From: Litoditis marina
Lineage: Eukaryota; Nematoda; Chromadorea; Rhabditida; Rhabditidae
Assembly: GCA_964036275.1 (NCBI GenBank)
Contig: CAXIWQ010000171.1
Location: 1-64,000, forward strand
Direction of reading: 5' to 3'
Length of the DNA: 64,000 nucleotides
Shown piece by piece: positions 51,392-63,640 of the stretch. The notes beneath the pieces are model-generated. The model saw nothing but the letters and a program-made list of their open reading frames with translations, did no database searches and was not told where the DNA came from. Made by a program: the position numbers and the translations under genes. The first letter of the stretch is position 1. Each line of letters starts with the position of its first letter.

Positions 51392-53695
51392 CAGCTACAG
51401 AAAAAAGTTCATACGGCCATCAAGTCTGTTGCTCCCAGCTACAAAAACCTAATACGACTTCATATTCTGTGGCGCACAGCCACAAAAGACAAATTAACGC
51501 GGTTATTGACTCTTTGCCGTGCAGCTACAGGAAAAAGGTTATACGGCTACCAAGTATGTTGCTCCCAGCTACAAAAACCTAATACGACTATCTATTCTGT
51601 GGCGCACAGCCACAAAATACGAATTGACGCGGTTATCGACTCTTTGCCTTGCAGCTACAGAGAACAGTTCATACGGCTATCAAATCTGTTGCTCCCAGCT
51701 ACAAAAACCTAATACGACAATCTATTCTGTGGCGCACAGCCAGAAAATACAAATTATCGCGGTTATCGACTTGTTGGCTTGCAGCTACAGAGAACATTTC
51801 ATACGGCTATCAAATCTGTTGCTCCCAGCTACAAAAACCTAATACGACTTTATATTCTGTGGCGCACAGCCACAAAAGACAAATTAACGCGGTTATTATC
51901 TCTTTGCCTTGCAGCTACAGAAAAAAAGTTTATACGGCTATCAAGTCTGTTGCTCCCAGCTACAAAAACCTAATACGACTTTATATTCTGTGGCGCACAG
52001 CCACAAAAGACAAATTAACGCGGTTATTGACTCTTTGCCGTGCAGCTACAGAAAAAAGTTTATATGGCTATCAAGTATGTTGCTCCCAGCTAGAAAAACC
52101 CAATACAACTATCTATTCTGTGGCACACAGCCACAAAATACGATATAACGCGGTTATCGACTCTTTGCCTTGCAGCTACAAAAAAAAGTTTATACGGCTA
52201 TCAAGTCTGTTGCTCATGGCTACAAAAACCTAATACGACTTTATATACTATGGCGCACAGCCACAAAAGACAAATTAACGCGGTTATTACCTCTTTGCCT
52301 TGCAGCTACAGAAAAAAATTCATACGGCTATCAAGTCTGTTGCTCCCAGCTACAAAAACCTGATACGACAATATATTCTGTGGCGCACAGCCACAAAAGA
52401 CAAATTAACGCGGTTATTACTTCTTTGCCTTGCAGCTACAGAAAAAAGTTCATACGGCCATCAAGTCTGTTGCTCCCAGCTACAAAAACCTAATACGACT
52501 TCATATTCTGTGGCGCACAGCCACAAAAGACAAATTATCGCGGTTATTGACTCTTTGCCGTGCAGCTACAGGAAAAAGGTTATACGGCTACCAAGTATGT
52601 TGCTCCCAGCTACAAAAACCTAATACGACTATCTATTCTGTGGCGCACAGCCACAAAATACGAATTGACGCGGTTATCGACTCTTTGCCTTGCAGCTACA
52701 GAGAACAGTTCATACGGCTATCAAATCTGTTGCTCCCAGCTACAAAAACCTAATACGACAATCTATTCTGTGGCGCACAGCCAGAAAATACAAATTATCG
52801 CGGTTATCGACTTGTTGGCTTGCAGCTACAGAGAAAAGTTCATACGGCTATCAAGTCTGTTGCTCCCAGCTACAAAAACCTAATACGACTATATATTCTG
52901 TGGCGCACAGCCACAAAAGACGAATTAACGCGGTTATTGACTCTTTGCCTCGCAGTTACAGAGAACATTTCATACGGCTATCAAATCTGTTGCTCCCAGC
53001 TACAAAAACCTAATACGACAATCTATTCTGTGGCGCACAGCCACAAAGACGAATTAACGCGGTTATTGACATTTTGACTTGCAGCTACAAAAAAAAAATT
53101 ACGGCTATCAAGTCTGTTGCTTCCAACTACAAAAACATAATACGACTTTATATTCTGTGGCGCACAGCCACAAAATACAAATTAACGCGGTTATTGACTC
53201 TTTGCCTTGCAGTTACAGAGAACATTTCATACGGCTATCAAATCTGTTGCTCCCAGCTACAAAAACCTAATACGACTTTATATTCTGTGGCGCACAGCCA
53301 CAAAAGACAAATTAACGCGGTTATTATCTCTTTGCCTTGCAGCTACAGAAAAAAAGTTTATACGGCTATCAAGTCTGTTGCTCCCAGCTACAAAAACCTA
53401 ATACGACTTTATATTCTGTGGCGCACAGCCACAAAAGACAAATTAACGCGGTTATTGACTCTTTGCCGTGCAGCTACAGAAAAAAGTTTATATGGCTATC
53501 AAGTATGTTGCTCCCAGCTAGAAAAACCCAATACAACTATCTATTCTGTGGCGCACAGCCAGAAAATACAAATTATCGCGGTTATCGACTTGTTGGCTTG
53601 CAGCTACAGAGAAAAGTTCATACGGCTATCAAGTCTGTTGCTCCCAGCTACAAAAACCTAATACGACTATATATTCTGTGGCGCACAGCCACAAA
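51392..53695 (+). repeat. 2,338-bp-offset duplicate, copy a
   Basis: Z-W-X-V-Q-R-S-T-like-Y-Z-W-X-Y-transition-U-V-Q-R order, repeated from 53731 at offset 2,338-2,339 bp (18 monomers). Confidence 0.8.
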
Positions 53696-53730
53696 AGACA
53701 AATTAACGCGGTTATTACTTCTTTGCCTTG

Positions 53731-56033
53731 CAGCTACAGAAAAAAGTTCATACGGCCATCAAGTCTGTTGCTCCCAGCTACAAAAACCTAATACGACTTC
53801 ATATTCTGTGGCGCACAGCCACAAAAGACAAATTAACGCGGTTATTGACTCTTTGCCGTGCAGCTACAGGAAAAAGGTTATACGGCTACCAAGTATGTTG
53901 CTCCCAGCTACAAAAACCTAATACGACTATCTATTCTGTGGCGCACAGCCACAAAATACGAATTGACGCGGTTATCGACTCTTTGCCTTGCAGCTACAGA
54001 GAACAGTTCATACGGCTATCAAATCTGTTGCTCCCAGCTACAAAAACCTAATACGACAATCTATTCTGTGGCGCACAGCCAGAAAATACAAATTATCGCG
54101 GTTATCGACTTGTTGGCTTGCAGCTACAGAGAACATTTCATACGGCTATCAAATCTGTTGCTCCCAGCTACAAAAACCTAATACGACTTTATATTCTGTG
54201 GCGCACAGCCACAAAAGACAAATTAACGCGGTTATTATCTCTTTGCCTTGCAGCTACAGAAAAAAAGTTTATACGGCTATCAAGTCTGTTGCTCCCAGCT
54301 ACAAAAACCTAATACGACTTTATATTCTGTGGCGCACAGCCACAAAAGACAAATTAACGCGGTTATTGACTCTTTGCCGTGCAGCTACAGAAAAAAGTTT
54401 ATATGGCTATCGAGTATGTTGCTCCCAGCTAGAAAAACCCAATACAACTATCTATTCTGTGGCACACAGCCACAAAATACGATATAACGCGGTTATCGAC
54501 TCTTTGCCTTGCAGCTACAAAAAAAGTTTATACGGCTATCAAGTCTGTTGCTCATGGCTACAAAAACCTAATACGACTTTATATACTATGGCGCACAGCC
54601 ACAAAAGACAAATTAACGCGGTTATTACCTCTTTGCCTTGCAGCTACAGAAAAAAATTCATACGGCTATCAAGTCTGTTGCTCCCAGCTACAAAAACCTG
54701 ATACGACAATATATTCTGTGGCGCACAGCCACAAAAGACAAATTAACGCGGTTATTACTTCTTTGCCTTGCAGCTACAGAAAAAAGTTCATACGGCCATC
54801 AAGTCTGTTGCTCCCAGCTACAAAAACCTAATACGACTTCATATTCTGTGGCGCACAGCCACAAAAGACAAATTATCGCGGTTATTGACTCTTTGCCGTG
54901 CAGCTACAGGAAAAGGGTTATACGGCTACCAAGTATGTTGCTCCCAGCTACAAAAACCTAATACGACTATCTATTCTGTGGCGCACAGCCACAAAATACG
55001 AATTGACGCGGTTATCGACTCTTTGCCTTGCAGCTACAGAGAACAGTTCATACGGCTATCAAATCTGTTGCTCCCAGCTACAAAAACCTAATACGACAAT
55101 CTATTCTGTGGCGCACAGCCAGAAAATACAAATTATCGCGGTTATCGACTTGTTGGCTTGCAGCTACAGAGAAAAGTTCATACGGCTATCAAGTCTGTTG
55201 CTCCCAGCTACAAAAACCTAATACGACTATATATTCTGTGGCGCACAGCCACAAAAGACGAATTAACGCGGTTATTGACTCTTTGCCTCGCAGTTACAGA
55301 GAACATTTCATACGGCTATCAAATCTGTTGCTCCCAGCTACAAAAACCTAATACGACAATCTATTCTGTGGCGCACAGCCACAAAGACGAATTAACGCGG
55401 TTATTGACATTTTGACTTGCAGCTACAAAAAAAAAATTACGGCTATCAAGTCTGTTGCTTCCAACTACAAAAACATAATACGACTTTATATTCTGTGGCG
55501 CACAGCCACAAAATACAAATTAACGCGGTTATTGACTCTTTGCCTTGCAGTTACAGAGAACATTTCATACGGCTATCAAATCTGTTGCTCCCAGCTACAA
55601 AAACCTAATACGACTTTATATTCTGTGGCGCACAGCCACAAAAGACAAATTAACGCGGTTATTATCTCTTTGCCTTGCAGCTACAGAAAAAAAGTTTATA
55701 CGGCTATCAAGTCTGTTGCTCCCAGCTACAAAAACCTAATACGACTTTATATTCTGTGGCGCACAGCCACAAAAGACAAATTAACGCGGTTATTGACTCT
55801 TTGCCGTGCAGCTACAGAAAAAAGTTTATATGGCTATCAAGTATGTTGCTCCCAGCTAGAAAAACCCAATACAACTATCTATTCTGTGGCGCACAGCCAG
55901 AAAATACAAATTATCGCGGTTATCGACTTGTTGGCTTGCAGCTACAGAGAAAAGTTCATACGGCTATCAAGTCTGTTGCTCCCAGCTACAAAAACCTAAT
56001 ACGACTATATATTCTGTGGCGCACAGCCACAAA
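53731..56033 (+). repeat. 2,338-bp-offset duplicate, copy b
   Basis: Copy of 51392-53695 with private states such as CTATCGAGTATG (~54409) in R and GGAAAAGGGTTATACGG (~54908) in W. Confidence 0.8.
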
Positions 56034-59000
56034 AGACGAATTAACGCGGTTATTGACTCTTTGCCTCGCAGTTACAGAGAACATTTCATACGGCTATCAA
56101 ATCTGTTGCTCCCAGCTACAAAAACCTAATACGACAATCTATTCTGTGGCGCACAGCCACAAAGACGAATTAACGCGGTTATTGACATTTTGACTTGCAG
56201 CTACAAAAAAAAAATTACGGCTATCAAGTCTGTTGCTTCCAACTACAAAAACATAATACGACTTTATATTCTGTGGCGCACAGCCACAAAATACAAATTA
56301 ACGCGGTTATTGACTCTTTGCCTTGCAGTTACAGAGAACATTTCATACGGCTATCAAATCTGTTGCTCCCAGCTACAAAAACCTAATACGACTTTATATT
56401 CTGTGGCGCACAGCCACAAAAGACAAATTAACGCGGTTATTATCTCTTTGCCTTGCAGCTACAGAAAAAAAGTTTATACGGCTATCAAGTCTGTTGCTCC
56501 CAGCTACAAAAACCTAATACGACTTTATATTCTGTGGCGCACAGCCACAAAAGACAAATTAACGCGGTTATTGACTCTTTGCCGTGCAGCTACAGAAAAA
56601 AGTTTATATGGCTATCAAGTATGTTGCTCCCAGCTAGAAAAACCCAATACAACTATCTATTCTGTGGCACACAGCCACAAAATACGATATAACGCGGTTA
56701 TCGACTCTTTGCCTTGCAGCTACAAAAAAAAGTTTATACGGCTATCAAGTCTGTTGCTCCCAGATACAAAAACCTAAGACGACTGTATATTCTGTGGCGC
56801 ACAGCCACAAAAGACAAATTAACGCGGTTATTGACTCTTTGCCGTGCAGCTACAGAAAAAAGTTTATATGGCTATCAAGTATGTTGCTCCCAGCTAGAAA
56901 AACCCAATACAACTATCTATTCTGTGGCACACAGCCACAAAATACGATATAACGCGGTTATCGACTCTTTGCCTTGCAGCTACAAAAAAAAGTTTATACG
57001 GCTATCAAGTCTGTTGCTCCCAGATACAAACACCTAATACGACAATCTATTCTGTGGCGCACAGCCACAAAATACGAATTAACGCGGTTATCGACTTTTT
57101 GGCTTGCAGTTAAAGAGAAAAGTTCATACGGCTATCAAATCTGTTGCTCCCAGATACAAACACCTAATACGACAATCTATTCTGTGGCGCACAGCCACAA
57201 AATACGAATTAACGCGGCTATCGACTTTTTGGCTTGCAGTTACAGAGAAAAGTTTATGCGGCTATCAAGTCTGTTGCTCCCAGCTACAAAAACCTAATAC
57301 GACTTCATATTCTGTGGCGCACAGCCACAAAAGACAAATTAACGCGGTTATTGACTCTTTGCCGTAAAGCTACAAAAAAAAGTTTATACGGCTATCAAGT
57401 ATGTTGCTCCCAGCTACAAAGACCTAACACGACTATATATTCTGTGGCGCACAGCCACAAAAGACGACTTAACGCGGTTATTGACTCTTTGCCTTGCAGC
57501 TACAGAAAAAAGTTCATACGGCTATCAAGTCTGTTGCTCCCAGATACAAAAACCTAAGACGACTGTATATTCTGTGGCGCACAGCCACAAAAGACGACTT
57601 AACGCGGTTATTGACTCTTTGCCTTGCAGCTACAGAAAAAAGTTCATACGGCTATCAAGTCTGTTGCTCCCAGCTACAAAAACCTAATACGACAATCTAT
57701 TTTGTGGCGCACATCCACCAAATACAAATTAACGCGGTTATTGACTCTTTGCCTTGCACCTACAGAAAAAAAATCATACGGCTATCAAGTCTGTTGCTCC
57801 CAACTACAAAAACCTAATACGACTTTATATTCTGTGGCGCACAACCACAAAAGACAAATTAACGCGGTTATTGACTCTTTGCCTTGCAGCTACAGAAAAA
57901 AGTTTATACGGCTATCAAGTCTGTTGCTCCCAGCTACAAAAACCTAATACGATTATCTATTCTGTGGCGCACAGCCACGAAATACGAATTAACGCGGTTA
58001 TCGACTCTTCGGCTTGCAGTTACAGAAAAAAAACTCATACGGCAATCAAGTCTGTTGCTCCCAACTACAAAAACCTAATACAACTATCTTTTCTGTGGCA
58101 CACAGCCACAAAATACGAATTAACGCGGTTATTGACTCTTTGCCTTGCAGCTACAGAAAAAAGTGTATACGGCTATCAAGTATGTTGCTCCCAGCTAGAA
58201 AAACCTAATACGACTTTATGTTCTGTGGCGCACAGCCACAAAAGACAAATTAACGCGGTTATTGACTCTTTGCCTTGCAGCTACAAAAAAAGTTCATACG
58301 GCTATCAAGTATGTTGCTCCCAGCTCGAAAAACCCAATACAACTATCTTTTCTGTGGCACACAGCCACAAATTACGAATTAACGCGGTTATCGACTCTTT
58401 GCCTTGCAGCTACAGAAAAAAGTTTATACGGCTATCAAGTCTGTTGCTCCTGGCTACAAAAACCTAATACGACTTTATGTTCTGTGGCGCACAGCCACAA
58501 AAGACAAATTAACGCGGTTATTGACTCTTTGCCTTGCAGCTACAAAAAAAAGTTCATACGGCTATCAAGTACGTTGCTCCCAGCTAGAAAAACCAAATAC
58601 AACTATCTTTTCTGTGGCACACAACCACAAAAGACGAATTAACGCGGTTATTGACTCTTTGCCTTGCAGCTACAGAAAAAAGTTTATACGGCTATCAAGT
58701 CTGTTGCTCCCAGCTACAAAAACCTAATACGACTTACTATTCTGTGGCGCACAGCCACAAAAGACAAATTAACGCGGTTATTGACTCTTTACCGTGCAGC
58801 TATATAAAAAAGTTTATACGGCTATCGAGTATGTTGCTCCCAGCTACAAAAACCTAATACGACAATCTATTATGTGGCGCACAGCCACAAAATACGAATT
58901 AACGCGGTTATCGACTCTTTGCCTTGCAACTACAGAGAACAGTTCATACGGCTATCAAGTCTGTTGCTCCCAGATACAAAAACCTAATACGACTATCTAT

Positions 59001-60567
59001 TATGTTGCGCACAGCCACAAAATACGAATTAACGCGGTTATCGTCTCTTTGGCTTGCAGCTACAGAGAACAGTTCATACGGCTATCAAATCTGTCGCTCC
59101 CAGCTACAAAAACCTAATACGACAATCTATTCTGTGGCGCACAGCCACAAAACACGAAATATCGCGGTTATCGACTTGTTGGCTTGCAGCTACAGAGAAA
59201 AGTTCATACGGCTATCAAGTCTGTTGCTCCCAGCTACAAAAACCTGATACGACTATCTATTCTGTGGCGCACAGCCACAAAATACGAATTGACGCGGTTA
59301 TCGACTCTTTGCCTTGCAGCTACAGAGAACAGTTCATACGGCTATCAAATCTGTTGCTCCCAGCTACAAAAACCTAATACGACAATCTATTCTGTGGCGC
59401 ACAGCCAGAAAATACAAATTATCGCGGTTATCGACTTGTTGGCTTGCAGCTACAGAGAACATTTCATACGGCTATCAAATCTGTTGCTCCCAGCTACAAA
59501 AACCTAATACGACTTTATATTCTGTGGCGCACAGCCACAAAAGACAAATTAACGCGGTTATTATCTCTTTGCCTTGCAGCTACAGAAAAAAAGTTTATAC
59601 GGCTATCAAGTCTGTTGCTCCCAGCTACAAAAACCTAATACGACTTTATATTCTGTGGCGCACAGCCACAAAAGACAAATTAACGCGGTTATTGACTCTT
59701 TGCCGTGCAGCTACAGAAAAAAGTTTATATGGCTATCAAGTATGTTGCTCCCAGCTAGAAAAACCCAATACAACTATCTATTCTGTGGCACACAGCCACA
59801 AAATACGATATAACGCGGTTATCGACTCTTTGCCTTGCAGCTACAAAAAAAAGTTTATACGGCTATCAAGTCTGTTGCTCATGGCTACAAAAACCTAATA
59901 CGACTTTATATACTATGGCGCACAGCCACAAAAGACAAATTAACGCGGTTATTACCTCTTTGCCTTGCAGCTACAGAAAAAAATTCATACGGCTATCAAG
60001 TCTGTTGCTCCCAGCTACAAAAACCTGATACGACAATATATTCTGTGGCGCACAGCCACAAAAGACAAATTAACGCGGTTATTACTTCTTTGCCTTGCAG
60101 CTACAGAAAAAAGTTCATACGGCCATCAAGTCTGTTGCTCCCAGCTACAAAAACCTGATACGACAATATATTCTGTGGCGCACAGCCACAAAAGACAAAT
60201 TAACGCGGTTATTACTTCTTTGCCTTGCAGCTACAGAAAAAAATTCATACGGCTATCAAGTCTGTTGCTCCCAGCTACAAAAACCTGATACGACAATATA
60301 TTCTGTGGCGCACAGCCACAAAAGACAAATTGACGCGGTTATTACTTCTTTGCCTTGCAGCTACAGAAAAAAGTTCATACGGCCATCAAGTCTGTTGCTC
60401 CCAGCTACAAAAACCTAATACGACTATCTATTCTGTGGCGCACAGCCACAAAATACGAATTGACGCGGTTATCGACTCTTTGCCTTGCAGCTACAGAGAA
60501 CAGTTCATACGGCTATCAAATCTGTTGCTCCCAGCTACAAAAACCTAATACGACAATCTATTCTGTG
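55890..60567 (+). repeat. 4,678-bp unit, copy a
   Basis: Y, transition, U, V, Q, R, a CCTAAGACG monomer, Delta 3, then X/V/Q/R/S and T-like/Z-like monomers. Repeats at offset 4,678-4,679 bp (36 monomers minus 2). Near 59968-60410, T-like and Z-like monomers alternate as two near-identical 260-bp pairs, a local dimer amplification. Confidence 0.8.
57010..59180 (+). repeat. Delta block 3 (shortened left end)
   Basis: Matches Delta 1 from about 38950 onward at offset 18,051 bp. Only two AGATACAAACACC monomers are present instead of four. Private states include CTATTATGTTGCGC near 58996. Confidence 0.82.
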
Positions 60568-63500
60568 GCGCACAGCCAGAAAATACAAATTATCGCGGTT
60601 ATCGACTTGTTGGCTTGCAGCTACAGAGAAAAGTTCATACGGCTATCAAGTCTGTTGCTCCCAGCTACAAAAACCTAATACGACTATATATTCTGTGGCG
60701 CACAGCCACAAAAGACGAATTAACGCGGTTATTGACTCTTTGCCTCGCAGTTACAGAGAACATTTCATACGGCTATCAAATCTGTTGCTCCCAGCTACAA
60801 AAACCTAATACGACAATCTATTCTGTGGCGCACAGCCACAAAGACGAATTAACGCGGTTATTGACATTTTGACTTGCAGCTACAAAAAAAAATTACGGCT
60901 ATCAAGTCTGTTGCTTCCAACTACAAAAACATAATACGACTTTATATTCTGTGGCGCACAGCCACAAAATACAAATTAACGCGGTTATTGACTCTTTGCC
61001 TTGCAGTTACAGAGAACATTTCATACGGCTATCAAATCTGTTGCTCCCAGCTACAAAAACCTAATACGACTTTATATTCTGTGGCGCACAGCCACAAAAG
61101 ACAAATTAACGCGGTTATTATCTCTTTGCCTTGCAGCTACAGAAAAAAAGTTTATACGGCTATCAAGTCTGTTGCTCCCAGCTACAAAAACCTAATACGA
61201 CTTTATATTCTGTGGCGCACAGCCACAAAAGACAAATTAACGCGGTTATTGACTCTTTGCCGTGCAGCTACAGAAAAAAGTTTATATGGCTATCAAGTAT
61301 GTTGCTCCCAGCTAGAAAAACCCAATACAACTATCTATTCTGTGGCACACAGCCACAAAATACGATATAACGCGGTTATCGACTCTTTGCCTTGCAGCTA
61401 CAAAAAAAAGTTTATACGGCTATCAAGTCTGTTGCTCCCAGATACAAAAACCTAAGACGACTGTATATTCTGTGGCGCACAGCCACAAAAGACAAATTAA
61501 CGCGGTTATTGACTCTTTGCCGTGCAGCTACAGAAAAAAGTTTATATGGCTATCAAGTATGTTGCTCCCAGCTAGAAAAACCCAATACAACTATCTATTC
61601 TGTGGCACACAGCCACAAAATACGATATAACGCGGTTATCGACTCTTTGCCTTGCAGCTACAAAAAAAAGTTTATATGGCTATCAAGTCTGTTGCTCCCA
61701 GATACAAACACCTAATACGACAATCTATTCTGTGGCGCACAGCCACAAAATACGAATTAACGCGGTTATCGACTTTTTGGCTTGCAGTTAAAGAGAAAAG
61801 TTCATACGGCTATCAAATCTGTTGCTCCCAGATACAAACACCTAATACGACAATCTATTCTGTGGCGCACAGCCACAAAATACGAATTAACGCGGCTATC
61901 GACTTTTTGGCTTGCAGTTACAGAGAAAAGTTTATGCGGCTATCAAGTCTGTTGCTCCCAGCTACAAAAACCTAATACGACTTCATATTCTGTGGCGCAC
62001 AGCCACAAAAGACAAATTAACGCGGTTATTGACTCTTTGCCGTAAAGCTACAAAAAAAAGTTTATACGGCTATCAAGTATGTTGCTCCCAGCTACAAAGA
62101 CCTAACACGACTATATATTCTGTGGCGCACAGCCACAAAAGACGACTTAACGCGGTTATTGACTCTTTGCCTTGCAGCTACAGAAAAAAGTTCATACGGC
62201 TATCAAGTCTGTTGCTCCCAGATACAAAAACCTAAGACGACTGTATATTCTGTGGCGCACAGCCACAAAAGACGACTTAACGCGGTTATTGACTCTTTGC
62301 CTTGCAGCTACAGAAAAAAGTTCATACGGCTATCAAGTCTGTTGCTCCCAGCTACAAAAACCTAATACGACAATCTATTTTGTGGCGCACATCCACCAAA
62401 TACAAATTAACGCGGTTATTGACTCTTTGCCTTGCACCTACAGAAAAAAAATCATACGGCTATCAAGTCTGTTGCTCCCAACTACAAAAACCTAATACGA
62501 CTTTATATTCTGTGGCGCACAACCACAAAAGACAAATTAACGCGGTTATTGACTCTTTGCCTTGCAGCTACAGAAAAAAGTTTATACGGCTATCAAGTCT
62601 GTTGCTCCCAGCTACAAAAACCTAATACGATTATCTATTCTGTGGCGCACAGCCACGAAATACGAATTAACGCGGTTATCGACTCTTCGGCTTGCAGTTA
62701 CAGAAAAAAAACTCATACGGCAATCAAGTCTGTTGCTCCCAACTACAAAAACCTAATACAACTATCTTTTCTGTGGCACACAGCCACAAAATACGAATTA
62801 ACGCGGTTATTGACTCTTTGCCTTGCAGCTACAGAAAAAAGTGTATACGGCTATCAAGTATGTTGCTCCCAGCTAGAAAAACCTAATACGACTTTATGTT
62901 CTGTGGCGCACAGCCACAAAAGACAAATTAACGCGGTTATTGACTCTTTGCCTTGCAGCTACAAAAAAAGTTCATACGGCTATCAAGTATGTTGCTCCCA
63001 GCTCGAAAAACCCAATACAACTATCTTTTCTGTGGCACACAGCCACAAATTACGAATTAACGCGGTTATCGACTCTTTGCCTTGCAGCTATATAAAAAAG
63101 TTTATACGGCTATCAAGTCTGTTGCTCCTGGCTACAAAAACCTAATACGACTTTATGTTCTGTGGCGCACAGCCACAAAAGACAAATTAACGCGGTTATT
63201 GACTCTTTGCCTTGCAGCTACAAAAAAAAGTTCATACGGCTATCAAGTACGTTGCTCCCAGCTAGAAAAACCAAATACAACTATCTTTTCTGTGGCACAC
63301 AGCCACAAAAGACGAATTAACGCGGTTATTGACTCTTTGCCTTGCAGCTACAGAAAAAAGTTTATACGGCTATCAAGTCTGTTGCTCCCAGCTACAAAAA
63401 CCTAATACGACTTACTATTCTGTGGCGCACAGCCACAAAAGACAAATTAACGCGGTTATTGACTCTTTACCGTGCAGCTATATAAAAAAGTTTATACGGC

Positions 63501-63640
63501 TATCGAGTATGTTGCTCCCAGCTACAAAAACCTAATACGACAATCTATTCTGTGGCGCACAGCCACAAAATACGAATTAACGCGGTTATCGACTCTTTGC
63601 CTTGCAACTACAGAGAACAGTTCATACGGCTATCAAGTCT
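60568..63640 (+). repeat. 4,678-bp unit, copy b (cut short)
   Basis: Follows copy a in register to about 63.6 kb, then lacks the X/V/Q/R/S and dimer part. It jumps to an R-type middle at about 63640, restarting the unit after only 2,340 bp. Confidence 0.8.
61688..63640 (+). repeat. Delta block 4 (both ends shortened)
   Basis: Copy of Delta 3 at offset 4,678 bp. It ends in a recombinant monomer near 63602-63655, where a GAGAACAGTTCAT start runs into an R-type GCTAGAAAAACCC middle. Confidence 0.82.

Larger units (their letters stand above)
1801..60875 (+). repeat. Type T/U boundary tag GACATTTTGAC, 16 scattered copies
   Basis: The tag GACATTTTGACTTGCAG replaces the usual GACTCTTTGCCTTGCAG and precedes nearly every U monomer. 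It starts at 1801, 3360, 4138, 6086, 8035, 10502, 14792, 15831, 16742, 38523, 42942, 49040, 53068, 55406, 56184 and 60863. Spacings are close to whole multiples of 130 bp (6, 7, 8, 12, 15, 15, 19, 33 and so on). There is a gap of 21.8 kb with no copy between 16742 and 38523, which helps define domain 2. The coordinates here span first to last copy, not one element. Confidence 0.88.
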
